The notes beneath the pieces were generated by a model that did no database searches, was not told the DNA's origin, and saw nothing but the letters and a program-made list of their open reading frames with translations. Both the position numbers and the translations under genes were made by a program. Positions 24,843 through 33,738 of a DNA stretch of 64,000 nucleotides are shown here, one piece after another (position 1 is the stretch's first letter; every line of letters begins with the position of its first letter). This stretch comes from CAWDVK01 sp963805715 (GTDB taxonomy: Bacteria; Actinomycetota; Actinomycetes; Streptosporangiales; Streptosporangiaceae). The DNA is taken from NCBI GenBank assembly GCA_963805715.1, contig CAWDVK010000008.1, positions 248,001 through 312,000 on the forward strand, read 5' to 3'.

Positions 24843-25148
24843 TCAACTCGCGGCGCTCAGTGGCTGTATGTCGTCCAGCGTCGCACCAAGCCGGTCCTTC
24901 TCGACCTCGAGGTCATAGCGTGCCTGCAGGTTCATCCAGAACCGCTCTGAAGTGCCGAAGTACCGGGCGAGCCGCAGTGCCGTGTCGGCGCTGATCCGGC
25001 GCTGCCCATGAACGATCTCGTTGATCCGCCTGGCTGGCACATCCACCGCCTTGGCCAGCTGGTACTGGCTCACCCCCAGAGGTCCAAGGAACTCCTCCAG
25101 GAGGATCTCGCCAGGGTGCACCGGTGCCATGGTCGTGTCAGTTGCCAT
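24843..25148 (-). CDS. higA: HigA-family antitoxin
   Basis: A 101-residue XRE-type antitoxin. PVHPGEILLEEFLGPLGVSQ opens the HTH (about 9-75), followed by QLAKAVDVPARRINEIVHGQ and RISADTALRLARYFGTSERF, the classic HigA signature. It neutralises HigB and represses the operon. AGGAGG is well placed before the ATG. It lies 8 bases downstream of higB, the usual toxin-first order of this family. Confidence 0.93.
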   Translation of the reverse strand: MATDTTMAPVHPGEILLEEFLGPLGVSQYQLAKAVDVPARRINEIVHGQRRISADTALRLARYFGTSERFWMNLQARYDLEVEKDRLGATLDDIQPLSAAS

Positions 25149-25156
25149 GGTTCCTC

Positions 25157-25438
25157 CTAGTGGTAGTCAACGATCTGAACGTCTTCCGGCCCGGCATCGG
25201 ACCAGCGGAAGCAGATCCGCCACTGCCGGTTGATCCTGATGCTGTAAAGCCCGGCTCGGTCACCCGCCAGCTTCTCAAGTCGGTTACCCGGAGGCACGCG
25301 AAGGTCTCCCAGGGTCTCTGCGGCATCCAGCATCGCGAGCTTGCGCCAGGCGGCATGCTGGGTTGTCGTGTCCAGCTTCCGCGATCGCTGCCGCTGCCAG
25401 ATCGCCTCGGTGTCCTTGTCCTTGAAAGATCGCAGCAC
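25157..25438 (-). CDS. higB: HigB-family toxin (RelE-like mRNA interferase)
   Basis: A 93-residue RelE/HigB-fold toxin: MLRSFKDKDTEAIWQRQRSR, LDAAETLGDLRVPPGNRLEK, LAGDRAGLYSIRINRQWRIC, FRWSDAGPEDVQIVDYH. It is expected to cleave mRNA on the ribosome. The GTG start follows GGAGG with almost no spacer, so initiation may be weak or leaderless, as is plausible for a toxin. A double palindromic operator lies directly upstream. Confidence 0.93.
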   Translation of the reverse strand: MLRSFKDKDTEAIWQRQRSRKLDTTTQHAAWRKLAMLDAAETLGDLRVPPGNRLEKLAGDRAGLYSIRINRQWRICFRWSDAGPEDVQIVDYH

Positions 25439-25446
25439 CCTCCATG

Positions 25447-25478
25447 ATAACGCGAAGCGTTATTAACGCAATACGTTA
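25447..25478. promoter_or_regulatory. double-palindrome operator of higBA
   Basis: Two adjoining inverted repeats lie immediately upstream of higB: ATAACGC-GAA-GCGTTAT (25447-25463, perfect 7-bp arms) and TAACG-CAATA-CGTTA (25464-25478, perfect 5-bp arms). Half-sites share the AACG core. This is the arrangement expected for cooperative binding of HigA dimers. Confidence 0.7.
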
Positions 25479-25541
25479 TCGTGGAGTAGATAGTGAGATC
25501 GTTGAAGTCAGCATCGCCCTCAACGTCCGGAGCGCGGTCGC

Positions 25542-25703
25542 GGCGTAGGCACGGCGCTGTACCGCGCGCTGTTTGAATGTCTCGCTGGCGAGCCCGTGCA
25601 CGTCGCTCTCGCCGGCATAGTCCTGCCCAATGACGCGTCGATCGCCCTGCACCGCAAGCTCGGCTTCAGGGAGGTTGTGGCGGAGGCCGTGGGGCCGGCC
25701 TAG
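25542..25703 (+). pseudogene. C-terminal remnant of GNAT acetyltransferase
   Basis: The frame reads GVGTALYRALFECLAG, VHVALAGIVLPNDASIALHR, KLGFREVV and then a stop at 25701-25703. This is the acetyl-CoA-binding and C-terminal region of a phosphinothricin-type N-acetyltransferase. The N-terminal half is missing: upstream sequence does not continue it and leads into the higBA operator. The stop shares CTAG with the stop of the phosphotransferase on the other strand. Confidence 0.75.
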
Positions 25704-26506
25704 CCCGGCTGGCTGAGGCGAGCGGTGATCGCCGGGGCCGCCTCGCGCAGCCACGCCTCGACGCGCGGCAGCTCGTCCTTGGCGCCGTCCTCCCATAGCT
25801 TGCGGAACACCGGGTCCAGCTCGGCCGAGGCGCGGGAATCCTCGTGGTAGCGGCGCGCCATGTCGACGGCGAACGGCGCCAGCTCCGCGCGATGCCGCGC
25901 CGTCATGCCGTAGGCGTCCGCGAACACCGCGACCCGGTGCGGGATGTCGGCGTCCGCGAACGCGGGCGCCCGGTCCCGCGGATCGCGCAGCGGCGCCCAG
26001 TACCACAGCGCGTTCGCGATGTCGTAGAGCCGGGTGGTCGGGTGGGCCAGGTCGAAGTCGATCAGCGCGACGGGCAGCCCGTCGCGGAAGACCACGTTGC
26101 CCGGGTAGTAGTCGCAGTGGCTGACCAGCTCGGCCCGTTCGCTGGTCGGGCGTCCCACGGTGGCCGGCGTCCCGCCCCACACCGCGTCGGGCGGCGGCAC
26201 CCACCCGGCCGACGCCTCGTGCAGCGTACGGATCAGCCGGGCCAGGGCGACGAGCACGTCGTCGCCCGCCGTCTCCGGCGGCAGCGGGTTGCACGGCACG
26301 TCACCGGGGACGAACGACAGCATCTCGCGCCCCTGCTCGTCGACGCCGAGCGGAAGCGGCGCGCCGGTGAACCCGGCGTCGCGCAGGTGAGCCAGGTACG
26401 CCTGCACGGTCAGGCTGAACGGCCGCAGCGGCCGCCGCACCGTGCCCCCGATCCGCACGATCCCCTGGGTGACGCCATCCCCGGTCAGCAGCTCGCCTTC
26501 GCTCAC
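25700..26506 (-). CDS. aminoglycoside-phosphotransferase-family kinase
   Basis: A 268-residue APH/choline-kinase-fold protein. The catalytic loop reads SHCDYYPGNVVF (HxDxxxxN), followed by the metal-binding IDFDLAHP. The N-terminal lobe is short (VRRPLRPFSLTVQAYLAHLR). It transfers phosphate from ATP to a small molecule, which may be an aminoglycoside, a macrolide-like compound or a metabolite; the substrate is not predictable. Tail-to-tail with the GNAT remnant. Confidence 0.85.
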   Translation of the reverse strand: MSEGELLTGDGVTQGIVRIGGTVRRPLRPFSLTVQAYLAHLRDAGFTGAPLPLGVDEQGREMLSFVPGDVPCNPLPPETAGDDVLVALARLIRTLHEASAGWVPPPDAVWGGTPATVGRPTSERAELVSHCDYYPGNVVFRDGLPVALIDFDLAHPTTRLYDIANALWYWAPLRDPRDRAPAFADADIPHRVAVFADAYGMTARHRAELAPFAVDMARRYHEDSRASAELDPVFRKLWEDGAKDELPRVEAWLREAAPAITARLSQPG

Positions 26507-26535
26507 ACCGCAGCAGCCTAGCCTCCGCCCCGCAC

Positions 26536-27234
26536 CGGCTCACGGAGCCGATGTAGACCACTCCGTTCGTGAACGCTGCTGAGGACTCAACCTTCCCCCC
26601 GGTGCTGAACTCCCATAGCTGGCTTCCCGTGGCCGCGTTGAGCGCGTAGACGTTGCCGTCATCGGAGCCGAAGTAGACCACTCCGTTCGCCAGCGTGGGC
26701 GAACTAATTATGTTGGCCGAAGTCCCGAAGGCCCAAAGTTCGCCTCCCGTTTTAGCGTTGAGCGCGTACAGGGCGCCGCCAGTGGAACTGGCGAAGACCA
26801 CACCGTGCGCTACGGCGAGGGAAGACTCGATACTTCCCCCGGTTTCGAAGCTCCACTCCTCAGCTCCTGTGCGGGCCTTGAGCGCGTACGCTGCGTCGTC
26901 ACAGATGTAGGCCACCCCGTTTTCCACTGCGGCCGAAGACGTATTGCCACCGGAAAAAAATTACCAGCGCAAAACCATTCCGGGGACAGTCGAAGGAGAC
27001 AGGACCGTCTCCTGAGAGTTGTATCCATCGTGATTGTCGGAATCATGGAACTGCGGCCAATTACCACCGGCGGGGGCACCGCGCAGGACGCCGGGTCGGT
27101 CTGCCGCACGACACCCCGGGCTCCCAACGATCCTGACGCCAGGACGTGCGCCGCAGCGGTGGTCGTCACCCCAACGGCACCAAGCCTGCACAGACGAGCG
27201 CGGCCAGGGCTGTACGCAGAACTTGCGGAACCAT
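26536..27234 (-). pseudogene. secreted PQQ-type beta-propeller protein, multiply disrupted
   Basis: A signal peptide starts at the ATG 27234 (LRTALAALVCAGLVPLG) with AAGGGGGG upstream. A one-base loss near 27170 shifts the frame (next frame VTTTAAAHVLASGSLGARGV). The mature region NWPQFHDSDNHDGYNSQETV is recognisable, then an in-frame TAA (26961-26963) follows LRW. After that four PQQ blades (ENGVAYICDDAAYALKARTG, SSPTLANGVVYFGSDDGNVY) run to about 26536, where the gene is cut by the phosphotransferase upstream region. Intact relatives have six to eight blades. Confidence 0.75.
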
Positions 27235-27342
27235 CTGTCCCCCCTTGAGGATGGTCACCGGCTCGAAATGCCGGATCGGCTCGTGATCCGCACGGTTACA
27301 CGTGCTGGCGACCTACCGCTCGTCGGTCCTTCAGGGATGTTC

Positions 27343-27663
27343 TCAGCTAATCCGGACGTTAGCCGAAGAAGACCCGCCAGCAGGCGACTCTCTCTCTTCT
27401 CGGCTCGCTCGATGGCTCGCCTGGTCCGCTTCCAACGCATCTGCAATGCGGCTGAGCTGCCTGATCGCAACGCCGAATCCGATGACCGTGATCACCAATC
27501 CGGCCACGCTGATCCAGTCCCCCACCCTCATCTCCACCGGCTCATCGGCCCTGATCATCGAGAGGGGAAGGGCAACGTTTACCTTGTTCCTCGGCGATAT
27601 CCGCATAGCCTTGGGTGCCGAACGCGATCTTCGTGCCAGCGCGATGCCCTTGTCGTCGGCCAT
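27343..27663 (-). CDS. small single-pass membrane protein
   Basis: 106 residues: a basic N-terminal region, then RVGDWISVAGLVITVIGFGV (one transmembrane helix, about 57-80), then a charged helical tail (LSRIADALEADQASHRASRE). GGGAGG before the ATG at 27663. This shape is common in actinobacteria next to larger effector genes. No partner survives here. Confidence 0.5.
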   Translation of the reverse strand: MADDKGIALARRSRSAPKAMRISPRNKVNVALPLSMIRADEPVEMRVGDWISVAGLVITVIGFGVAIRQLSRIADALEADQASHRASREERESPAGGSSSANVRIS

Positions 27664-28091
27664 CTCACAACCTCCCATCAGCCAGACGGACGGCGCAGCC
27701 AGATGCCAAGCCACCAGCCGTCCGCAACCACGGCGGATAACAGCGTCAGCGTCGTAGCTCCTAAACGGTATCTCCGACGGCAACCTTGACGGCAACGATG
27801 GCGGCCGTCAGCGCCCTGGCCCAACCGTAGGCCGCCAGTTACTCTCGCACGTTTGACCTGAGCTGGACATCCGCTACACCTGAAAGGCAGACAGTCGCGG
27901 CGCGGGTCGAGCAGCAACGCGAGCAGCAACGCCGATGGACGGCCTCGGACCGTGGCACATCAGGCCAACTGTTCCGGCGCAGCTAGGCCTATAACTCGGA
28001 CGGATTCGGACGGTCTCAATCGTGGCCGAGCCCGTCTTTTAATCTGCGGGGTTGACGCCGCGATCGCCTGCTGGCGCCGTAGCCTGTTGCC
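27664..28091. other. 428-bp stretch without a supported gene
   Basis: It contains a hydrophobic minus-strand fragment (YRLGATTLTLLSAVVADGWW, near 27680-27780) that may be the tail of a lost membrane protein. It also has a short direct repeat of GAGCAGCAACGC (about 27908 and 27920). Nothing else is recognisable. Confidence 0.4.
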
Positions 28092-28300
28092 GTGGATCTC
28101 GGCCAGATTGTCGGTGATTTCGCTCTCGCGATGGAGGCCGTTGATCACCGCAGCCCGCAGGCGACGAGCCAGCGGGACGCGACGAAGCTGTACCAGCCTG
28201 GCATCGGGCGGTTCAGCGAGGACGCCGCGGTCGCACTGACGCTGGCAGAAATGCAGGCGGTAAACGGTGCCGCCTACCTGAATGCGGGGAAGCGGCGCTA

Positions 28301-29497
28301 CAGAGGTTGAAGGGCTTGGGTCTGGATCCAGTCTGATCATGGACGGCGCGTCGGCGTGATTCCGGCTCGCTAGTGATCTATGCCGGGAGTATGAGATATC
28401 CCGATAGTGGCGGTCTGTCCGCTCAGGGGCGGGCCCGGCGCGAGATGGTGCGGCTGCAGGCCGCGCAGATGTTCGAGCAGGAAATCAGGCCGGTGCAGGT
28501 GGCGCAGCGGCTGCGGGTCAGTACCAGGTCGGCGTATCAGTGGCGGCGCCGGTGGCGGGCCGGCGGCCAGGCAGCGCTGGCGTCCAGGGGCCCGGGCGGC
28601 GACCGGTGCCGGCTGTCACCTGCCCGGCTGGCGCGGCTTCAGGCCGCGCTGGACGGCGGCCCGGCCGCCTGGGGCCGGGGCGAGGACCAGCGCTGGACGC
28701 TGGCCCGGGTCACGACGCTGATCGGCCGGCTGTTCCACGTCCGCTACACCCTGCGGGGCACCTCTTACCTGCTGCACCGCGTCGGCTTCACCCCGCAGGT
28801 CCCCGTCCGCCGGGCCATGGAGCGCGACGAGGCGGCGGTCACCGCATGGCGGGCCGTGACCTGGGCGAAGGTACGAGGCTAGCGGCGGCGACCGGGGCGT
28901 ATATCTGCTTCGAGGACGAGGCTGGCCAGAGTCTTCGGCCGCCGAAGGCCCGGACCTGGGCCCGGCGCGGCTGTACCCCCGTGGTCGCGGTGTCCGGCAA
29001 GGGCCCGGGCCGGGTGCCGGTCGCGGGGCTGGTGTGCCTGCGGCCTGACAGCCGGGGGCGCCTGTTCTACCGGATGCGCGTCCACCGGGGGCGCAAGGGC
29101 GAGCGCCGCAGCATGTCCGAAGCCGATTACGCCGGCCTGATCACCGCCGCGCACCAGCAGTTGCATGCCCCGGTCATCCTGTGCTGGGACAATCTGAATA
29201 CGCACGTCAGTGCCGTGATGCGCGCTTTCACCGGCGCGCACAGTGACTGGCTGACCGTGGTCCAGCTACCCGCTTACGCCCCCGATCTCAACCCTGCCGA
29301 GGGTGTCTGGGCGAACATGAAGAACGGCCTGGGCAACCTCGCCGCCCGTAACGTCGATCAGCTGGCCGCCATCGTCAGGAACCGGCTCAAGCGCATCCAG
29401 TACCGGCCCGGCCTGATCGACGGGTTCCTCGGCCAGACCGGACTCACCCTCGAACCCGAACCGCCATAACCATCAGACCCTAGGCTTTCAACGTCTG
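28301..29497 (+). mobile_element. IS630-family insertion sequence, complete (1197 bp)
   Basis: Imperfect 24-bp terminal inverted repeats: the left starts CAGAGGTTGAAGGGC (28301) and the right, read inward, starts CAGACGTTGAAAGCC (ending 29497). About 20 of 24 positions match. A TA dinucleotide flanks both sides (28299-28300 and 29498-29499), the target duplication of the IS630/Tc1 group. Both ends and the transposase are present, so the copy may be active. Confidence 0.88.
28391..29469 (+). CDS. IS630-family transposase, two frames joined by frameshift
   Basis: The first frame (28391-28882) has the HTH part: MRYPDSGGLSAQGRARREMV, VAQRLRVSTRSAYQWRRRW and a winged-helix region. It ends at TAG just after WAKVRG. 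The -1 frame supplies the DDE catalytic domain: FEDEAGQSL (first Asp), CWDNLNTH (second Asp) and DLNPAEGVWANMK (Glu). IS630 elements often use programmed frameshifting here, and the GCGAAGG stretch around 28866 is the plausible slip zone. An indel mutation is the alternative. Confidence 0.8.
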
Positions 29498-30022
29498 TAT
29501 CCCCTGGCCAGGCATGTGTGTGATCTTGTCCTGGGCGAGCTTCCGGACTGAGCTTCTGGAGGTCAAGCTGGCGCGCCTCGGCCGCGACAACGGCACGTAC
29601 GAGGACGCGGCGATCAAGAAGATCCTGTCGCCATATCCTGATGATCGAAGCGCCGTTACTGACTGTGTCAAGCTCGCGCGGAGCGGATTTGCCGGGAAGC
29701 AGGCGATCTTGATCTACGGGTTCGACGATCCGGATCGCCCCCTGAGGTGGCTGATCGAGGCGTTCGAGGTGGTAGCCGCGCGACATGCGGTGCTTGGACC
29801 ACGAACCGAGGCAAGGCTTGGCCACCTGGTGCATCCGGTGTTCTCCTCTGGCGGCGTATACGCGTGGCAGGTTCTCGAGACGACGCACGTGTCCGCTGCG
29901 TGCCCGTCAGCACGGGCGGTGAGGGTCAACCACGGTAACTCTCGGAAGATCGACTTAGTCGTCCCAGGTCACGGCATCCGCAGGTCAGGAACGACCAGCG
30001 ACACCGACTTCCCGAGCCGAAG

Positions 30023-30511
30023 TCAAGAAAGCAGGGCGTCGGCGATGCCGGTTGCCCATGCACGGATTTCGGCCCAGTTGCGGAAGTCGCCTTCTTGGGC
30101 GCGGATGGCTGAGGCCATGGCCCGGTCGGGGAAGCTGAGGTGCTTTTTGGCCAGCTTGCCGGTGAAGATCTGGTGGTCGCGGGCCTTGCTGGCCTGGAGG
30201 ATTTTGGTGACGTCTACGGGGTTGTCGGCGGGCTTGGCCGGTTCGCCGACCGGGCCGCTGGAGAACAGCCAGACCGGCCGGGCAGCCAGCGCGTCGGCGG
30301 AGCGTTCTGCCAGCTCGCGTGCGGGTTTCATCCACTGGCCCATATAGACCGCGCTGCCCAGCACCACCGCGTCGAACTCCTCGACCGTGCCCACCTTCTC
30401 CGGAGGGAGCACCGTAACCTCGCAGCCGCGCTCGGCCAGCACGTCCGCGACCGCCTGGGCGATCTCACTGGTCGCCCCGTACTTGCTCGCCGCGCAGACC
30501 AGCACCTTCAT
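30023..30511 (-). CDS. flavodoxin-domain protein (HemG-like)
   Basis: A 162-residue FMN-binding flavodoxin fold. The phosphate-binding loop is CAASKYGATSEIAQAVADVL, with VVLGSAVYMGQW (about 50-62) and LFSSGPVG (about 83-90). It resembles the menaquinone-dependent protoporphyrinogen oxidase / flavodoxin family. Its ATG overlaps the stop of the upstream gene as ATGA, so the two form an operon. Confidence 0.85.
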   Translation of the reverse strand: MKVLVCAASKYGATSEIAQAVADVLAERGCEVTVLPPEKVGTVEEFDAVVLGSAVYMGQWMKPARELAERSADALAARPVWLFSSGPVGEPAKPADNPVDVTKILQASKARDHQIFTGKLAKKHLSFPDRAMASAIRAQEGDFRNWAEIRAWATGIADALLS

Positions 30512-31375
30512 CGGGCCCCCTGTTCCGGCGCTGGGGCGGTGTCGTAGTGCAGGTCGGTGATGGTCACGTCGATGTAGTCAAGGTCCCCACCGGGGAGCTT
30601 GTAGATCGCCTTGCCGCGGGTGGGGAGCCTGAGCCCTTCGAACTCGCCGTAGCCGATGACCGGGGTGGACCAGATCTCCGGGTCGCTGCTGTCGGCGGTC
30701 CGGTAGCGCTTGGCGACGAAGTCGGTGAGCCGTCCCTGCCCGTCGATGACCAAGGTCGCAGTGGCGGCCCGGCCGTGGTCGGTGAGGGTGACCCGGGCGG
30801 AGCTGTCATCGACCGCCTCGAAGGACACGTTGCCGGCCAAGAAGGCCGCCGGGAACCAGATCATCTCGTTCAAGTTGCGCATCATCGCGGCCTGGTCCAT
30901 CTGCTCGCCGCTGGCGTCGACCACCGGCCACAGCGAGGTGACCTTGACCAGCATCCGCCCGTGGCCCTCGGCATACATGTCGCGGGCCCGTGCCACCGCA
31001 AGCGGGCCCAGGCGCGCGGTACCGGCCCACACGAAGCCGGGCGGCTGCACCGAGTAGTGCTCCTCGGCCTCCAGGGGCAGCCACGGCTGGCCCGGCCCGG
31101 GCCGCATCCTGCCCTCCTGGTGCAGCCGGATCGTGCCGGGGAATGGCCTGCCGACCACCCCGGTGTAGCGCAGGTAGCGGCGGACCGGTTCGGGCAGGCC
31201 CGCGAGCATCTCCTCGGTGACCACCCCAGCCCCTGGGGAAGCCCGCGCGTGCAGCGCCTGGACGTTCTCGCCGGACCAGGCGGGTGAACGCCCGGTGCCC
31301 GGCGAGTTCGGCGCCGATCCCGGCCAAGACAGCCAATCCTGCAAGCGCGGGCAGCCGCCTGAGGGTCGCAGCCAT
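30508..31375 (-). pseudogene. DUF6544/DUF6920-like membrane-anchored protein, frameshifted
   Basis: The ATG at 31375 has GGAGGAGG upstream and starts with a transmembrane segment (LPALAGLAVLAGIGAELAGH). Near 31270-31290 the frame changes by one base; the next frame carries the conserved domain (LPEPVRRYLRYTGVVGRPFP, MLVKVTSLWPVVDASGEQMD, MIWFPAAFLAGNVSFEAVDD, GYGEFEGLRLPTRGKAIYKL). That pattern matches the actinobacterial DUF6544/6920 group as I recall it. The restored product is about 288 residues. It is four-base coupled to the flavodoxin gene. Confidence 0.65.
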
Positions 31376-31602
31376 GGTTGCCTCCTCCACGCGGAGCAAA
31401 TCCTGGAAACCGGGGTTCCGCTGGAACCGTGGACACTCTCTGATTTGAGCTGATCGTGCTTCGGCCTCGGTTCTCCCTTGTCTATGAGACTGCCGCAGCG
31501 CAGACCCTGTCCAGGCGGAAGCCCCGCAAGGATCCCCTCGGAGGAAACGGGGCAAGCGTTAGTGGTCTGGCACGACCGAGGCGGCACGCAGAATTTCCCA
31601 AT

Positions 31603-32561
31603 CTAAGAGTGCCCGGCAATTGGTCACTTGAGGCGCTTGGTGGTTGGCCGGGTGTCCCAGCGGTAGCGTGTACGGGCGCGCTGGATCAGCTGCCGGATGG
31701 TGACGAGCGCGGCGGCGAGGTAGAGGTAGAAGTCGACGATGCTGGCGTTGCGCTCGGTGCAGCGCCGTAGCTTGCCGTAGCCGTTCATCCAGGAGTGGGT
31801 GCGCTCGACGACCCAGCGGGTGCCTGCCTGGATGGGGGCGGGGATGCCCTTGCGGGCGATCTGGCCGTCGAAGCCCAGCTCATCGAGCAGCTGCCGGGTC
31901 ACGGTGCTGTCGTAGCCGGCGTCCAGATGGCAGGTACGGTCCTGCGGAAGGGTCCCGTCCAGCTGGCGGCGGGCGGCCTCCAGCGTGGGGGCGAGCAGCG
32001 GGGAGTCGTGCCGGTTCGCGCCCGCCGGAGGCGATGCCCAGCGGGATGCCGTAGCCGTCGCTGGCCACCGAGCGTTTCAGCCCCGGCGCGGTCGCCGCCG
32101 CAGGGTGCCTTGGTCAGGCACCCGTCGACGGCGATATCGGCCAGCTCCAGGCCGATGATCTGGTCATAGGCGCGCAGCGCGGCGGCGTGCAGCGCCTCGG
32201 CGATGCCCAGGTCCGCCCATTCGGCCAGCCTTCGGCGGATGGTGCGGTCCGAGCATCCGGGGGTGGTGATCCGCTCGTACCCGCTGCCGTGCACTAACGC
32301 GGCCACGACATGCTCGAAGACCACCCGGCCGGGTACCCGGCGGCGGTGGCAGCCCAGCGGGTTAGCGGGATCGAATTGCGGGGGCTCACCGTCGGCGAGA
32401 GCGGAGAACCCCGGCCCAGGCGGGCTCCAGCAGGCATGATGGCACGACAGGCACGGGACACCTCGAAGATCATGGACTGTGGTAAGCCAATGATCATCGG
32501 GACCCGTGCCTGTGCCTTGTTACGACACGCCCGGCACATCCCTATTGCCGGGCGCTCTTAG
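31603..32561 (-). mobile_element. IS5-family insertion sequence, defective (about 959 bp)
   Basis: Inverted repeats of about 21 bp: the left starts CTAAGAGTGCCCGGCAAT (31603) and the right, read inward, starts CTAAGAGCGCCCGGCAAT (from 32561). They differ at two positions. The transposase inside is frameshifted. I could not define a clear target duplication. Confidence 0.8.
31624..32324 (-). pseudogene. IS5-family transposase, frameshifted with internal deletion
   Basis: N-terminal part (32324 down to about 32090): VVFEHVVAALVHGSGYERIT, CSDRTIRRRLAEWADLGIAE, IAVDGCLTKAPCGGDRAG. The segment that should follow is missing or shifted (ASDGYGIPLGIAS is in another frame near 32060). The C-terminal DDE part is in frame again from 31902: LLDELGFDGQIARKGIPAPI, RWVVERTHSWMNGYGKLRRC, FYLYLAAALVTIRQLIQ. 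At least two frame breaks mean it cannot make functional transposase. Confidence 0.8.
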
Positions 32562-32571
32562 TGTCACGACC

Positions 32572-32922
32572 GTGGATATCCAGCCGAACGACGACGACTT
32601 CTACTACACCGTGCCTGGGTTCCTGGACGGCAAGGGGTCCGAGGCCAGGTTGAAGGTCTGGTGCCTCTGGTGCTGCGTCTGACACACACACAGCGACGAC
32701 CCGGTAGGGAGCGTTGAGCACCGGACAGCCCACTGCTACGCGCCTGACTCTGAGTACCGCCTCAACGGTGGCTACATGATCGAGGTTTCAGCGAGGCCGT
32801 TTCGCGAAGTGCGGCAGCTGGTCAAGGAGGCGACGCCAGCTCAACGCGATGCGATCCGTGAAGGTCGGATCAGCGACGCAATCGCCAAACTCCGTGGCCA
32901 GGTTCAACCGTCGGGACTTTAG
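32572..32922 (+). pseudogene. small Trp/Cys-rich hypothetical gene with in-frame TGA
   Basis: Translating through one stop, the frame from the GTG 32572 to the TAG 32920 gives 115 codons: DDDFYYTVPGFLDGKGSEAR, KVWCLWCCV, TGA (32680-32682), HTHSDDPVGSVEHRTAHCYA, YMIEVSARPFREVRQLVKEA, AIREGRISDAIAKLRGQ. The TGA falls where a tryptophan would fit the WCLWCC...H pattern, so a single TGG to TGA change probably inactivated it. The IS5 right end lies 10 bp upstream and may have cut the promoter. Confidence 0.55.
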
Positions 32923-33081
32923 ACGGGCGGCCCTTGAGCCGCCCCGGCAGCTGTCGGCGTACAGGTATCCGTGCAGAGCCAGGTACGCCGAGATGTGCAC
33001 AGAGATGATCGGCGTTCGAGGAGCTAAAGATCTTCAATGACTGAGGTTACAGGCCGTGACAGCTTGATCATATGGCGACCG

Positions 33082-33738
33082 CTAGGTGCACAAGCCTGCG
33101 CCAGCCCCGCGAGTCGGCACCGACCGCCAGATGCGCTGGGTAACGCTATGCGCAAGCAGTCGACGGGCACCAGTATCCCTGTGGGCTTGGCAGAGGATCA
33201 GGTCATTACCGGGCCCGTCGTCCCGCTCACCCTCGAGCGCCTGGCCGAACTGCGCAGGCCGCGGCGGCAGCTGCCCGCCGGAGCGGTTCTCACGCCACGA
33301 GTCGAGCATCAAGGTCCCGGCTATCGGCGCGGCAATCAGAATGCCCAGCATGCCCACCGACAGCAAGCCCAAACTCTGCGCCAGGAACCCGGCGACCACG
33401 GACGCTATGGCCGCCAGCAGGATCGCACCTGCAGTCCACAAGAGCCGCTTGTTCACCGGCGGCAGGGCCTGCGCCGAGGCGGGCTTGCGCGGCAGCTGCG
33501 CCCCGATCAGCCCGGCAGGAAGGTCGGCGGTGATCGCGGCCAGGTCCCCATAGGTCCGCGAGGCGAACGCCTGGCCCACCCGCCCATCCAGCTCGGCCCT
33601 GGTCAGCCTGCCCTGCACGAACGCAGCCTTGAGCACATCGATCACATCCTCGCGATCGGCATGCGACGCCCGCAGATAGCCACGGGCCGCCCCGCCTGCT
33701 GCACCCTGGTCACCAGGCCCTGCCCTCACCGGTACCAC
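33082..33738 (-). CDS. DUF1707 (SHOCT-like) membrane protein
   Basis: About 218 residues. The N-terminal DUF1707 domain reads LRASHADREDVIDVLKAAFV, GRLTRAELDGRVGQAFASRT, YGDLAAITADLPA, followed by two transmembrane helices (LLWTAGAILLAAIASVVAGF and LLSVGMLGILIAAPIAGTLM) and a charged tail. GTG starts at 33738 or a few codons on are plausible after GGGTGGGG. The last 40 residues look atypical, so the 3' end may be altered. Confidence 0.7.
   Translation of the reverse strand: MVPVRAGPGDQGAAGGAARGYLRASHADREDVIDVLKAAFVQGRLTRAELDGRVGQAFASRTYGDLAAITADLPAGLIGAQLPRKPASAQALPPVNKRLLWTAGAILLAAIASVVAGFLAQSLGLLSVGMLGILIAAPIAGTLMLDSWRENRSGGQLPPRPAQFGQALEGERDDGPGNDLILCQAHRDTGARRLLAHSVTQRIWRSVPTRGAGAGLCT

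Larger units (their letters stand above)
28092..29880 (+). pseudogene. hypothetical (nuclease-like) gene interrupted by an IS630 insertion
   Basis: The N-terminal piece 28092-28300 (VDLGQIVGDFALAMEAVDHR, KLYQPGIGRFSEDAAVALTL) stops at the left end of the IS. Directly after the right end the frame resumes as YPLARHVCDLVLGELPD, then after a frame change as EVKLARLGRDNGTYEDAAIK, LSPYPDDRSAVTDCVKLARS and QAILIYGFDDPDRPL. The two pieces appear to belong to one actinobacterial family. The E-V-K placed after a D-rich strand suggests a PD-(D/E)xK-type restriction-endonuclease-like fold, which is inference. An extra small indel between GELPD and EVKL shows decay beyond the insertion. Confidence 0.65.
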
